NCBI RefSeq assembly: GCF_020911725.1
Contig: NZ_CP076620.1
Span: forward strand, 1,616,501-1,680,500
Source: Clostridium cadaveris
Lineage (GTDB): Bacteria; Bacillota; Clostridia; Clostridiales; Clostridiaceae
DNA length: 64,000 nt
Direction: 5' to 3'
In this document: in pieces, positions 46,784-55,984 of the stretch
Layout: each line of letters begins with the position of its first letter
How positions within the stretch are numbered: position 1 is the first letter of the stretch
Program-made: the position numbers and the translations under genes
Notes under the pieces: model-generated
What the model was told of the DNA's origin: nothing
Seen by the model: the letters and a program-made list of their open reading frames with translations, nothing else
Database searches by the model: none

Positions 46784-46822
46784 GGGAGTGAAAATTCTAA
46801 GTTATTACTTAGAGAGCATATG
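46784..46822 (+). promoter_or_regulatory. Hairpin between a strong Shine-Dalgarno and the yceD start
   Basis: GGGAG (46784-46788) lies 31 bases from the only usable ATG (46820). Between them TCTAAG (46796-46801) pairs with CTTAGA (46808-46813). Folding would bring the site to about 14 bases from the ATG. A weak GAGAG right before the ATG is the alternative binding site. Confidence 0.4.
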
Positions 46823-47317
46823 ATAGTAAATTTATCAGAAATAACTAAATGTAAAAATTTCAAAAAAGAAGTTCATATGTGTTATGAGAGAAGTCCCATT
46901 TATTTTGATGGCGATAAGATTCAGTTCTCAAAGCCTATTAATGCAGATGGTACTATAAGCTTGATTGATAAAATAGTCGAAGTAAAGCTTAAAGTTTCTA
47001 CTGAATTAATACTTCCTTGTTCACGTTGTCTTGAACTTTTCAATTATCCTCTGGAGTTTGAGGTTAATGAAAAACTCTCAACAGTGGATGCCGAGGATGA
47101 TGAAATAAGTGTAATTGAAGGTGACAACATTAATGTTACCGAAATATTGGAGAACAGCATTATTATGACGTTGCCTACTAAGATTCTTTGTAAAGAGGAT
47201 TGTAAGGGGCTTTGTCAACAGTGTGGTGCAAATCTTAATGATACATCTTGTACTTGCAACAATTACGATGTAGATATAAGATTTTCAAATTTAAAAGACT
47301 TGTTTTTCACTGAATAG
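46820..47317 (+). CDS. YceD family protein (DUF177)
   Basis: Conserved 165-aa protein found next to rpmF in most bacteria (ylbN in Bacillus); proposed to take part in 23S rRNA or ribosome metabolism, not established here. It contains cysteine pairs CSRC near residue 72 and [19 protein letters not shown] near residue 135, a zinc-ribbon-like layout, and the conserved end [11 protein letters not shown]. The start ATG 46820 is the only one in frame, and its ribosome binding context is unusual. rpmF follows 11 bases later. Confidence 0.93.
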   Translation: MIVNLSEITKCKNFKKEVHMCYERSPIYFDGDKIQFSKPINADGTISLIDKIVEVKLKVSTELILPCSRCLELFNYPLEFEVNEKLSTVDAEDDEISVIEGDNINVTEILENSIIMTLPTKILCKEDCKGLCQQCGANLNDTSCTCNNYDVDIRFSNLKDLFFTE

Positions 47318-47328
47318 GAGGTGTTACA

Positions 47329-47511
47329 ATGGGAAATCCAGCAAGAAAAGGTTCTAAAGCAAAGAGAGCTTCAAGAAGAGCACAAACTTTCAAATTAAGT
47401 ATGCCAGGAATGGTTGAGTGTCCACAATGTCACGAAATGAAACTTGCTCATAGAGTATGTAAATTCTGTGGTTCATATAAGGGTAAAGAAGTAGTTGCGT
47501 CTGAAGAATAA
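47329..47511 (+). CDS. rpmF: 50S ribosomal protein L32
   Basis: 60-aa ribosomal protein with [18 protein letters not shown] and zinc-binding cysteine pairs CPQC and CKFC, the C+ form. AGGAGGTG precedes ATG. Followed by a terminator, then plsX, the conserved yceD-rpmF-plsX order. Confidence 0.98.
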   Translation: MGNPARKGSKAKRASRRAQTFKLSMPGMVECPQCHEMKLAHRVCKFCGSYKGKEVVASEE

Positions 47512-47513
47512 AA

Positions 47514-47545
47514 AAAAGAAAGTCTTATGACTTTCTTTTCTTTAT
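47514..47545 (+). terminator. Terminator after rpmF
   Basis: AAAAGAAAGTC (47514-47524) and GACTTTCTTTT (47529-47539) form a perfect 11-bp stem with loop TTAT, then CTTTAT. plsX may still be reached by readthrough. Confidence 0.82.
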
Positions 47546-47583
47546 ATAGATTATTTTATGGTGTATAAGGAGATGAGAAATTT

Positions 47584-48591
47584 ATGAAGATTGCAATAGA
47601 TGGAATGGGTGGAGATTTTGCGCCTTCAGCAGTTATAGCGGGGTGTATAGAGGCTCTAAGCGAATTAGATGTAGACATAATTATAACAGGAAAAAAAGAT
47701 GCCATAGAAGAAGAATTGAAAAAGCATACATATGATAAAAATAGGATTGAAGTAATAGGCTGCAGCGAAGTAATAGACTGCAATGAAGAACCTGTTAAAG
47801 CTATTAGAAGAAAAAAGGATTCTAGCTTAGCTGTTGCGCTTCAACTTGTGAAAGAGAAAAAAGCTGATGCTATGATTTCGGCAGGAAGTACTGGAGCTTT
47901 CATGGCAGGAGCAACATTTATAGTAGGAAGAATAAAGGGTATAGATAGACCAGCTTTAGCCCCTATAATGCCAGGGAAGAATGGGCATTTTATGATAATA
48001 GACTGTGGAGCAAATGCGGATTGTAAACCAAATTATCTTGTTCAGTTTGCTATGATGGGCAAAACATACTATGAGAAGGTTATGAACGTATCCAATCCAT
48101 CCGTAGGACTTATCAATATAGGTGCTGAAGAGGAAAAGGGAAATGAACTTACTAAAGCAGCTCATAAATTATTAAAGGATGCACCAGTTAACTTTATAGG
48201 AAACGTTGAACCAAGGGACATACCAGAAGGAGACACTAATGTATTAGTGTGTGATGGATTTGTTGGAAATACTGTGTTAAAACTTTATGAAGGAGCGGCA
48301 AGTACACTTCTTAATATGATTAAAGATGAAATTATGGCTACAACTAGAGGTAAAATGGGAGGTCTTATTTTAAAACCTACATTCAAAGGACTAAAGAAGA
48401 AATTTGACTACAAAGAAGTAGGAGGAGCTCCTTTTCTAGGTGTTGATGGAGTATGCATAAAGGCTCATGGAAGCTCTGATGGAAAAGCTTTCAAAAATGC
48501 CATAAGACAAGCGAAGATATTTCATGATAATAAGGTTATAGAAACCATAAAAGAGCAAATAGAAAAAGAAATACAAAAAAAAGAGCAATAA
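47584..48591 (+). CDS. plsX: Acyl-ACP:phosphate acyltransferase PlsX
   Basis: Forms acyl-phosphate from acyl-ACP for phospholipid synthesis. 335 aa with [16 protein letters not shown] at the N-terminus, [13 protein letters not shown] near residue 99, and [12 protein letters not shown] near residue 222. Its neighbour acpP encodes its acyl donor carrier. In Bacillus fabD and fabG lie between plsX and acpP; here they are absent. FakA in the window makes the same acyl-phosphates from free fatty acids. Confidence 0.97.
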   Translation: MKIAIDGMGGDFAPSAVIAGCIEALSELDVDIIITGKKDAIEEELKKHTYDKNRIEVIGCSEVIDCNEEPVKAIRRKKDSSLAVALQLVKEKKADAMISAGSTGAFMAGATFIVGRIKGIDRPALAPIMPGKNGHFMIIDCGANADCKPNYLVQFAMMGKTYYEKVMNVSNPSVGLINIGAEEEKGNELTKAAHKLLKDAPVNFIGNVEPRDIPEGDTNVLVCDGFVGNTVLKLYEGAASTLLNMIKDEIMATTRGKMGGLILKPTFKGLKKKFDYKEVGGAPFLGVDGVCIKAHGSSDGKAFKNAIRQAKIFHDNKVIETIKEQIEKEIQKKEQ

Positions 48592-48657
48592 AATTATTGA
48601 CCATATTAAGGTTATGTAATATTATCTAATTGTAGACTTTTAGGGAGGTGAATATTA

Positions 48658-48888
48658 ATGGTACTAGATAAAATAAAATCAATAGTTGCAGATAAGTTAA
48701 GCATTAATGCTGACGATATTACTATGGATACAACATTGGAAGATTTAGGTGCGGATTCTCTTGATGTCGTTGAGGTTATAATGGCATTAGAAGATGAGTT
48801 TGATATAGAAATCTCTGATGAGGTTGCTGAAAATATTTCTACAGTTGGAGATTTAGTAGAATATATTAAAGCTCATGTAGAAGAATAA
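48658..48888 (+). CDS. acpP: Acyl carrier protein
   Basis: 76-aa acidic four-helix carrier for fatty acid synthesis. The phosphopantetheine serine is S34 in LGADSLDVVE. AGGGAGGTG precedes ATG. It ends in a terminator, so rnc is transcribed separately. Confidence 0.98.
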   Translation: MVLDKIKSIVADKLSINADDITMDTTLEDLGADSLDVVEVIMALEDEFDIEISDEVAENISTVGDLVEYIKAHVEE

Positions 48889-48914
48889 AAAGTCCCGAAT
48901 ATCGGGGCTTTAAT
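48889..48914 (+). terminator. Terminator after acpP
   Basis: AAAGTCCCGA (48889-48898) pairs with TCGGGGCTTT (48902-48911), ten pairs with one G-U, loop ATA. The U-run is short and interrupted (TTTAATT). Confidence 0.75.
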
Positions 48915-48992
48915 TATATGACTATTATAGTATATTTAATATAGGTATGTTGAATACACTATAATAGCTCATATATAGTACAAATTAAAATA

Positions 48993-49044
48993 AAGTTTAT
49001 TCTTGAATTTGTTATAAGATGTAAGCAAGTTGAAGAATAAACTT
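48993..49044 (+). promoter_or_regulatory. Long leader stem in front of rnc, candidate RNase III autoregulation site
   Basis: 48993-49004 pairs perfectly with 49033-49044 (12 pairs); after one G-G mismatch (49005/49032), 49006-49013 pairs with 49024-49031 (8 pairs, two G-U). The loop is ATAAGATGTA. The stem ends three bases before the rnc AGGAG and has no U-run, so it is not a terminator. Two helical turns of double-stranded RNA is the size RNase III binds. E. coli rnc is known to be controlled by cleavage of its own leader. Confidence 0.6.
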
Positions 49045-49060
49045 CTTAGGAGTTGGAACC

Positions 49061-49762
49061 ATGTGTACTTACAATAACGTAGATAAATTTGAAAAAGTTC
49101 TTAACGTGAATTTTTTAAATAAAGAATATTTAGAGACTGCATTAACTCATAGTTCATATGCAAATCAACATAAAAATATAAATTTTAATGAAAGATTAGA
49201 GTTCCTTGGAGATTCTGTTCTTCAGCTTTCTGTAACGGAATATTTATATAATCATTATAAAGAGAAAAAAGAAGGTGAGCTTACCAAGTATAGAGCTCTT
49301 ATAGTATGCGAAAACTCACTTTTTATCTTAGCTAAAAAGTGGGATCTTGGAAAATATATAAGAATGAGTAAAGGTGAAGAGATGACTGGAGGAAGGGAAC
49401 GTACTTCTATTCAGGCTGATTGTGTTGAAGCTATATTTGCAGCGTTGTATCTAGATAAAGGAATGGAATTTGCTAAGAATTTTATACTTTATCATTTAAG
49501 TGATACTATTAATATGGCTGTAAACAATGAAATAGTTCTTGATTATAAGACTAAGCTTCAAGAAACTATGCAGAAAAATGGAGAAGTGGAAATAAACTAT
49601 GAATTGATTAAATTTGAAGGACCTCCTCATAGAAGAAAATTCTATACAAAAGTTTTAATTGATAATAAGGAATTTGGAAGAGGAGAGGGCTTCAGTAAAA
49701 AAGAGGCAGAGCAAAATTCTGCTAAAGAAGCTTTGAGATTTTTGGAGGTTAAAAATGGGTAG
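49061..49762 (+). CDS. rnc: Ribonuclease III
   Basis: Cleaves double-stranded RNA in rRNA processing and mRNA decay. 233 aa: nuclease domain with NERLEFLGDSVLQLSV (about 46-61) and the second acidic motif DCVEAIFAALYLDKG near residue 127, then a double-stranded RNA-binding domain (about 162-230). AGGAG lies eight bases before ATG 49061. The leader carries a long stem. It overlaps the next gene by eight bases. Confidence 0.97.
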   Translation: MCTYNNVDKFEKVLNVNFLNKEYLETALTHSSYANQHKNINFNERLEFLGDSVLQLSVTEYLYNHYKEKKEGELTKYRALIVCENSLFILAKKWDLGKYIRMSKGEEMTGGRERTSIQADCVEAIFAALYLDKGMEFAKNFILYHLSDTINMAVNNEIVLDYKTKLQETMQKNGEVEINYELIKFEGPPHRRKFYTKVLIDNKEFGRGEGFSKKEAEQNSAKEALRFLEVKNG

Positions 49763-50858
49763 AAAACACTACATAATACCTATATTTGTTCCTCATGAGG
49801 GATGTCCGCATAATTGTGTTTTCTGTAATCAAAGTAGGATAACTGGAGAGAGTCTTAAAATAGCTAAAAGTAATGAGAGTCAGAAGGTTAACGCTGAATT
49901 TGTAAGAAATACTATAGAAGAATACTTGAAAACTATAGAAAATAAAGATGCAACTATTGAGGTGTCTTTCTTTGGAGGTACTTTCACTGCTATAGATATA
50001 AATAAGCAGAGGGAACTTTTAGCTGTTGCAAAAGAATATAAAGACAACAAAAAAATAGATTATATAAGAATGTCTACGAGACCGGATTATATAGATGATA
50101 AAATCTTAGAACATTTAAAGGAATTTGATTCTGACATAATTGAACTTGGAGTACAATCTTTAGACGATGAAGTTTTAATTAAAGCAGGAAGAGGTCACAG
50201 TGCTGAAGATGTGCGAAGAGCATCTAAACTTATTAAAGAATATGGCTTTACATTAGGTCATCAGATAATGCCGGGGCTTCCAGGATCGAATGCTTATAAA
50301 GATATAAATACCGCAAAAGAAAGTATAACTATGAAACCGGACATATGTAGAATTTATCCATCTTTAGTGATAAAGGATACGCCTATGGAGACTCTATATG
50401 AGAGAGGAGAATATGTTCCTTACACATTAGAAGAAGCCATAGAGATCTGTAAGGAAATATATAGCCTTTATATTGCAAATGATATAAATGTCATAAGAAT
50501 AGGGCTTCAGCCAACAGAAAACATAAATCTTAATGGCGATATAGTAGCTGGACCTTTCCATCCTTCAATTAGAGAACTTGTAGAGGGAGCAGTATTTAAT
50601 GATCTTATAAAAGATAAAATAAAAAAAATAGATAAAGATGCTGTATTGTCATTAAATGAAAGAGATTTATCAAAGCTTTATGCTAATAAGAAAGAATTTT
50701 TTAATGATATGATAAGGGAAATATCCCCTAAAAAAATACACGTTACCATAGATAATGACCTTAATAGAGGATTCTTTACAATTAGTTATGATAATACTTG
50801 CGATAAGTTGTCGATAAATGAGATTATAAAAGAAAAAGTTAAAGAAGGAAAAAATTAA
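49755..50858 (+). CDS. Elp3-like radical-SAM protein of unknown function
   Basis: 367-aa radical-SAM enzyme. The cluster motif CPHNCVFC (CX3CX2C, about residues 17-24) is followed by NQSRITG; SFFGGTFTAI near residue 74 and IELGVQSLDDEVL near residue 133 match the Elp3/HemN-like subgroup, but the acetyltransferase domain of true Elp3 is missing. The gene starts inside rnc. The rnc-radical SAM-smc order is common in clostridia. A tRNA or cofactor substrate is possible; nothing in the sequence decides. Confidence 0.85.
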   Translation: MGRKHYIIPIFVPHEGCPHNCVFCNQSRITGESLKIAKSNESQKVNAEFVRNTIEEYLKTIENKDATIEVSFFGGTFTAIDINKQRELLAVAKEYKDNKKIDYIRMSTRPDYIDDKILEHLKEFDSDIIELGVQSLDDEVLIKAGRGHSAEDVRRASKLIKEYGFTLGHQIMPGLPGSNAYKDINTAKESITMKPDICRIYPSLVIKDTPMETLYERGEYVPYTLEEAIEICKEIYSLYIANDINVIRIGLQPTENINLNGDIVAGPFHPSIRELVEGAVFNDLIKDKIKKIDKDAVLSLNERDLSKLYANKKEFFNDMIREISPKKIHVTIDNDLNRGFFTISYDNTCDKLSINEIIKEKVKEGKN

Positions 50859-50927
50859 CTTATATAGAATAATACCTTAAAAGCGCTTGTATGGATAGAT
50901 TTACATGTAGCTAGGGGGGATTATTAA

Positions 50928-51188
50928 ATGGAAGTATTAAAGGTATCATCGCAATCACAGCCAAAATCAGTTGCTGGCGCATTAGCAGCTGTATTAAGAG
51001 AAAAATCATCTGCAGAAATTCAAGCAGTAGGTGCAGGAGCTGTAAATCAAGCAGTTAAAGCAATTGCCATTGCAAGAGGCTTTGTAGCTCCTAATGGTAT
51101 AGATATAGTTGTTGTCCCTGCTTTTTCAGAAATAACCATTGAAGGTGAAGGACGAACAGCAATAAAGTTTATTGTTGAACCGAGATAG
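50928..51188 (+). CDS. spoVS: Stage V sporulation protein S
   Basis: 86-aa Alba-fold protein that promotes sporulation septation and coat assembly in Bacillus. Almost invariant family sequence: EVLKVSSQSQPKSVAGALA, the middle AVGAGAVNQAVKAIAIARGF, and VVVPAFSEI. GGGGGG precedes ATG. It is flanked by a leader of about 70 bases and a strong terminator, so it is its own unit. Confidence 0.97.
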   Translation: MEVLKVSSQSQPKSVAGALAAVLREKSSAEIQAVGAGAVNQAVKAIAIARGFVAPNGIDIVVVPAFSEITIEGEGRTAIKFIVEPR

Positions 51189-51199
51189 ATATAATTTAA

Positions 51200-51237
51200 T
51201 TTAAAGGTCTTAGGTATCCTAAGGCCTTTAAATTTTA
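51200..51237 (+). terminator. Terminator after spoVS
   Basis: Fifteen pairs between 51200-51214 and 51218-51232 (one G-U), triloop TAT, followed by TTTTAT. Confidence 0.85.
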
Positions 51238-51310
51238 TATTCTTGAAATTTTAATATATTTCAATTAAACTAGTATAAGACAATATTATATGGATTTGGA
51301 GGGTGTTATA

Positions 51311-51406
51311 ATGAAAAAAAACACTAGAGATAAGCTTACAAAAGTTTTAGTATATGTAACATTAGCAGCCTTAGTTTTAGGGTTATTACCATCTATATTT
51401 CTTTAA
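51311..51406 (+). CDS. Very small membrane protein (31 aa) before smc
   Basis: ATG 51311 lies six bases after GGAGGGTG. The protein has a charged N-terminus (KKNTRDKLTK) and one hydrophobic helix (about 12-31). The shape recalls short single-pass families such as DUF4044 and Prli42 (a Listeria stressosome anchor, also 31 aa), but residue identity is too low to assign it by eye. Its stop is merged with the smc ribosome binding site AAAGGAG, which suggests it is translated and coupled to smc. Confidence 0.6.
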   Translation: MKKNTRDKLTKVLVYVTLAALVLGLLPSIFL

Positions 51407-51418
51407 AGGAGCAGATGT

Positions 51419-54400
51419 ATGTTTTTAAAATCAATTGAAATAAGAGGATTTAAATCCTTTGCCGATAAAACAGAACTCTCCTTTAAAAAAGGTGTTACTG
51501 CAGTTGTTGGTCCTAATGGCAGTGGGAAAAGTAATATTTCTGATGCTATAAGATGGGTTTTGGGAGAACAAAGTGTAAAGACTTTAAGAGGAGGCAAAAT
51601 GGAAGATGTCATTTTTGCTGGAACTCAATTTAGAAAGCCTGTGGGACTTGCTCAGGTAAGTCTTACTTTAGATAATTCTGAAGGGGAACTACCTATAGAT
51701 TATTCTGATGTTACTATATCAAGAAGGTTATACAGAAATGGTGATAGTGAATATCTAATTAACAACAATTCTTGCAGGCTTAAAGATGTGCAAGAGCTAT
51801 TTATGGATACAGGAATAGGAAAAGAAGGATATTCTATAATTGGTCAGGGTAAAATAGATGCTATACTAAGCGGTAAACCTGATGAAAGAAGAGCTCTTTT
51901 AGAGGAAGCAGCTGGTATAGTTAAATTTAAGACTAGAAAACTAGAAAGTGAAAAGAAGCTTCAAAGCACTGAACAAAATTTAGTCAGATTAAATGATATT
52001 CTTGTTGGCATGGAAGAAAGAATAGAACCTTTAGAGATAGATAGCATAAAGGCAAAAGAATTCCTAGAATTGTCTAATGAGCAGAAAGGACTAGAAATTT
52101 CTTTAATAATACACTCTATAGCTAAGTTAAACGAAAAAATAAGAGAGTATGAAAATGAATTACATAAAAGCGATGGTATAAAAAATGACCTCGCAAGGGA
52201 GAGAGAAGATTTAAAAAAATCTCTACAAGAAATAAACTCTCAGCTTGAAGAAGAAGAAAATAGTTTTAGTGAAGAAAAAAATAGATTTTATAATTATAAA
52301 GAGATTATTCAAAAACTTCAAGGTGAAATAGTGGTTTTAGAGGAGAGAATAAATAATGCAGAGAACTCCCTAGCAAAAAATGAAATTGAAATAGGTATTA
52401 TAAATAAAAAAATTAATGATATTAAAGAGATAAAAGATGCCGAAATATTAGAACTTGAATCTCTCATTAAGGAAAAGAAAGAGTATGAAAGTCAAATCTA
52501 TGATTTAGAAAAGAAAATCTATGATTTTAACAGCGAAAATTTAGTTATTGAAGAAAATAATAAAAATTTTAGAGCATTAAGCATTGAAATTTTAAGAAAT
52601 ATCGCTACGTGTAATAATGAAAAAACAAGCTTAAAAAGTGATATAGACAACCTAGAGGGGAAAGTTTTTTCATTAAATGAACAGAGCAGTAATTACAAAA
52701 ACAATATAAACATCAATAAAACCACCGCACTTTTATTAGAAGAAGAAAATCATAAAGCTTATTGTGACATAAACCTTATGAATGAGAAAATAAAGGAAAA
52801 CAAGAAAACAAAAAACATTTTGTTGAACGAAATAAATAAAATGGAAGCAAGTCTAAAAATTCAAAGTGCCCAAATAAATAAATTTGAAGCAAATCACAAT
52901 ATGCTCATGAATTTAGAAAAAGACTATGAGGGATATAACAAATCAGTAAAAAGTCTTATGCATCATATAGATGAAAATAAAATAAATTATGCAAAAGGAA
53001 AGGTTTTTGTTTTAGGAGAAATTATAGAAGTAGAAAAAAAATTTGAAGTAGCTATAGATATAGCTTTAGGAGCTGCTGTCTCCAATATAATAACTTCAGA
53101 TGAAGTTATGGCTAAAAATCTTATAACTTACTTAAAAGAAAAGAATCTTGGTCGTGCTACTTTTTTACCACTATCAATAATACAAGGTAAAAAATTAAAT
53201 TTAAATACAAACATAACTTCTTCAAAAGGGTTCCTAGGAATAGCTAGCGATATTATAATGTATGATAAAAAATATGAAAAAGCGGTAACTAGCATATTGG
53301 GAAGAACTATAATATGTGATACTATGACTAATGCTTTAAACATAGCAAAATATACAAATCACTCATATAAGATTGTAACTTTAGATGGAGAAGTGATAAA
53401 TCCAGGCGGATCTATGACTGGCGGTAGCATATACAAGAAAGCTACTAATGTTATAGGAAGAAAACGAGAAATAAAAGAACTAGAAGAAAAAATACAAGCT
53501 CTTTTTAAGGAGCAGGATAGCTTAGAAAAATCACTTAATAATAAAAAGTTACAGTTTAAATCATTAGACGATGAATTTTTAAATTTAAGAGATGAAATAC
53601 ATCACAAGAATATTGAAGTAACTAAGATTCAAGAGAGAATGTTAGCCTTAAATAGTGAAAATAAAAAACTAGAAGATAACATAATAACATCAGAAAGAGA
53701 AACAGGTCTTATAGAGAAGAAAATATTAGACTTAAAGTTTAAGTTGGAAGAAAAAAATAAAGAACTTCAAGATTTAGAGGAAAGTGAAGAAAAAAATAAG
53801 GAAAATATAAAAGTTTCTGAACTTAAGCGAGAAGAACTGACTAAAAACTTAGAAAGTCAAAAGGAAACATTTACAAAATTAAAAATAGAAAAAGCTCAGT
53901 TAGATGAAGTTATATTGTCTAAAGAAGCTAATACTCAAAGAAACTCAAGAGACTTAAAAGAGGCTGTAAACAAATCTAGAGAACTTCAAAAGGAAATGTC
54001 AGAGGGAAATTCTATAAAATCTGAATCTTTGAGTTTGATAGATAAGAAGAAAGCTGAGATAGTAGGGTATGAGGATAAAATTAAAGAATTAGAGGCTGAC
54101 TTTGAAACTTATGAAAAGAAAAGAATTGTTTTAAAAGAAAACATAACTAAGTTTAATTCCCAGCTTGAAGATATAAACTCTTTAATTAGAAAAAATGAAG
54201 AGGAAATCAATAAACTTGGGATAAACAAGGCTAAATATGAAATAGAAATGCAGGGGTATTTAACGAAGCTTAATGAAGATATGAATCTTACCTTAGCAGA
54301 AGCAGAAGATTTAGCTGAAAAAGATATTGATGTTCAAGTGACTAAAAGTAGAATATCAACATTAAAAGGTAAAATATCCTCATTAGGTAATGTAAATTTA

Positions 54401-54976
54401 GGAGCCATTGAAGAGTATAAAGAAGTGAGTGCTAAATATGAGTTCATGTGCATCCAAAGAGAGGATTTAGAAAAATCTAAGAAAGAACTATTAAATGTTA
54501 TTGATGAAATGACATCTAAGATGAAAGAAATGTTCAATGAAAATTTTCAAAAGCTTAGAGAATATTTTAGTGAAACATTTAAAGAACTTTTCAAAGGAGG
54601 AAGAGCTGACCTTATATTGGGTGAAGGCGATGAACTCAGTGCTAATATAGAAATAAATGTTGAGCCGCCAGGTAAAAAGCTTCAAAATATAAATCTTATG
54701 TCTGGAGGAGAAAAGGTGTTGTCAGCTATAGCTCTATTATTTGCTATTTTAAAGATGAAGCCTACGCCTTTCTGTATATTAGATGAAATAGAAGCTGCTT
54801 TAGATGATGCTAATGTATTTAGATATGCCTCATTTTTAAAGGAATTTTCAAGCAATATCCAGTTCATAGTAATAACTCATAGAAAAGGTACTATGGAAGC
54901 TAGTGATGTATTGTATGGAGTGACTATGGAGGAAAAAGGGGTTTCAAAAATTATTTCAGTAGACTTAAGTGCATAA
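51419..54976 (+). CDS. smc: Chromosome segregation protein SMC
   Basis: Condensin ATPase that organises and segregates the chromosome with ScpA/ScpB. 1185 aa: N-terminal head with Walker A GPNGSGKSN (about 32-40), long coiled coil, hinge (about 520-665, with GEIIEV and NPGGSMTGGS), returning coiled coil, and C-terminal head with signature NLMSGGEK and Walker B CILDEIEAALDD. Full family length, no disruption. The ATG 51419 is seven bases after AAAGGAG. ftsY follows 22 bases later, as in Bacillus. Confidence 0.98.
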   Translation: MFLKSIEIRGFKSFADKTELSFKKGVTAVVGPNGSGKSNISDAIRWVLGEQSVKTLRGGKMEDVIFAGTQFRKPVGLAQVSLTLDNSEGELPIDYSDVTISRRLYRNGDSEYLINNNSCRLKDVQELFMDTGIGKEGYSIIGQGKIDAILSGKPDERRALLEEAAGIVKFKTRKLESEKKLQSTEQNLVRLNDILVGMEERIEPLEIDSIKAKEFLELSNEQKGLEISLIIHSIAKLNEKIREYENELHKSDGIKNDLAREREDLKKSLQEINSQLEEEENSFSEEKNRFYNYKEIIQKLQGEIVVLEERINNAENSLAKNEIEIGIINKKINDIKEIKDAEILELESLIKEKKEYESQIYDLEKKIYDFNSENLVIEENNKNFRALSIEILRNIATCNNEKTSLKSDIDNLEGKVFSLNEQSSNYKNNININKTTALLLEEENHKAYCDINLMNEKIKENKKTKNILLNEINKMEASLKIQSAQINKFEANHNMLMNLEKDYEGYNKSVKSLMHHIDENKINYAKGKVFVLGEIIEVEKKFEVAIDIALGAAVSNIITSDEVMAKNLITYLKEKNLGRATFLPLSIIQGKKLNLNTNITSSKGFLGIASDIIMYDKKYEKAVTSILGRTIICDTMTNALNIAKYTNHSYKIVTLDGEVINPGGSMTGGSIYKKATNVIGRKREIKELEEKIQALFKEQDSLEKSLNNKKLQFKSLDDEFLNLRDEIHHKNIEVTKIQERMLALNSENKKLEDNIITSERETGLIEKKILDLKFKLEEKNKELQDLEESEEKNKENIKVSELKREELTKNLESQKETFTKLKIEKAQLDEVILSKEANTQRNSRDLKEAVNKSRELQKEMSEGNSIKSESLSLIDKKKAEIVGYEDKIKELEADFETYEKKRIVLKENITKFNSQLEDINSLIRKNEEEINKLGINKAKYEIEMQGYLTKLNEDMNLTLAEAEDLAEKDIDVQVTKSRISTLKGKISSLGNVNLGAIEEYKEVSAKYEFMCIQREDLEKSKKELLNVIDEMTSKMKEMFNENFQKLREYFSETFKELFKGGRADLILGEGDELSANIEINVEPPGKKLQNINLMSGGEKVLSAIALLFAILKMKPTPFCILDEIEAALDDANVFRYASFLKEFSSNIQFIVITHRKGTMEASDVLYGVTMEEKGVSKIISVDLSA

Positions 54977-54998
54977 ATTAAATTCAGGAGGAAGAATA

Positions 54999-55910
54999 AT
55001 GTTTGGAGGATTTTTTGATAAATTAAAATCAGGATTAAGTAAAACAAGAGACACATTAACAGATAAAATGAATGAAGTGTTTAATTTAGCTGTTACAATT
55101 GACGAGGATTTATATGAAGAACTAGAGGAAATACTTATAACATCAGATATTGGAGTAGACACTTCTGTAGAAATAATAGAGAGACTACGAAAAGTTATAA
55201 GAGATGAAAAGGTTAATGATCCTAAAGAAGTTAAACCATGCTTAAAGAGAGTTATTGTTGATATGATTAACGAAGGTGTAGAGGAAGAGGGAGAAGAGAC
55301 CTATCCAAAAGCTATGCTTATAATAGGGGTAAATGGTGTTGGAAAAACAACTTCTATAGGAAAAATAGCTTCCCAATATAAAAATCATGGAAAACACGTA
55401 ATACTTGCAGCTGCAGATACTTTTAGAGCAGGGGCGATAGATCAGCTTGAAGTTTGGGCTAACAGGTCTGGAGTTGATATAATTAAACATAATGAGGGAG
55501 CAGATCCAGGAGCAGTTGTTTTTGATGCAATAAGTTCTTTTAAGGCCAAGAAGGGTGATGTACTTATATGTGATACTGCAGGAAGACTTCATAACAAAAA
55601 GAATTTAATGAATGAGCTTGGAAAAATTAACAAGATAATAGATAGAGAATTACAAGGCGTTAAAAAGGAGACTCTTCTAGTGCTAGATGGAACTACAGGA
55701 CAAAATGCGGTTATACAGGCTAAACAATTTATGGAAGTATGCCCTATTGACGGTATAGTTCTTACAAAGTTAGATGGAACAGCTAAAGGTGGAGTTGTTA
55801 TATCCATTAAGCAGGAGCTTCATATACCTGTTAAGTATATAGGTGTAGGAGAAGGCATTGATGATCTTCAAAAATTTGATGCAAAATCATTTGCGGAAGC
55901 ACTTTTTTAA
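54999..55910 (+). CDS. ftsY: Signal recognition particle receptor FtsY
   Basis: Membrane-docking GTPase for SRP. 303 aa NG-domain protein: GVNGVGKTTSIGKIA (about 109-123), AADTFRAGAIDQL, DTAGR and TKLDGTAKGG. The acidic A domain of enterobacteria is absent, normal for Firmicutes. ATG 54999 follows AGGAGGAAG. Partner Ffh lies 0.4 kb downstream. Confidence 0.97.
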   Translation: MFGGFFDKLKSGLSKTRDTLTDKMNEVFNLAVTIDEDLYEELEEILITSDIGVDTSVEIIERLRKVIRDEKVNDPKEVKPCLKRVIVDMINEGVEEEGEETYPKAMLIIGVNGVGKTTSIGKIASQYKNHGKHVILAAADTFRAGAIDQLEVWANRSGVDIIKHNEGADPGAVVFDAISSFKAKKGDVLICDTAGRLHNKKNLMNELGKINKIIDRELQGVKKETLLVLDGTTGQNAVIQAKQFMEVCPIDGIVLTKLDGTAKGGVVISIKQELHIPVKYIGVGEGIDDLQKFDAKSFAEALF

Positions 55911-55929
55911 ATGTGTTAAGTAAAAGTAC

Positions 55930-55958
55930 TTGACAACATATTCTGTATCTGATATTAT
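55930..55958 (+). promoter_or_regulatory. Sigma-A promoter of ylxM-ffh
   Basis: TTGACA (consensus, 55930-55935), 17-base spacer, TATTAT (55953-55958), 26 bases before the ylxM start. Confidence 0.85.
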
Positions 55959-55984
55959 TTCTTTTGTGAGTTAGGTGATTGATT

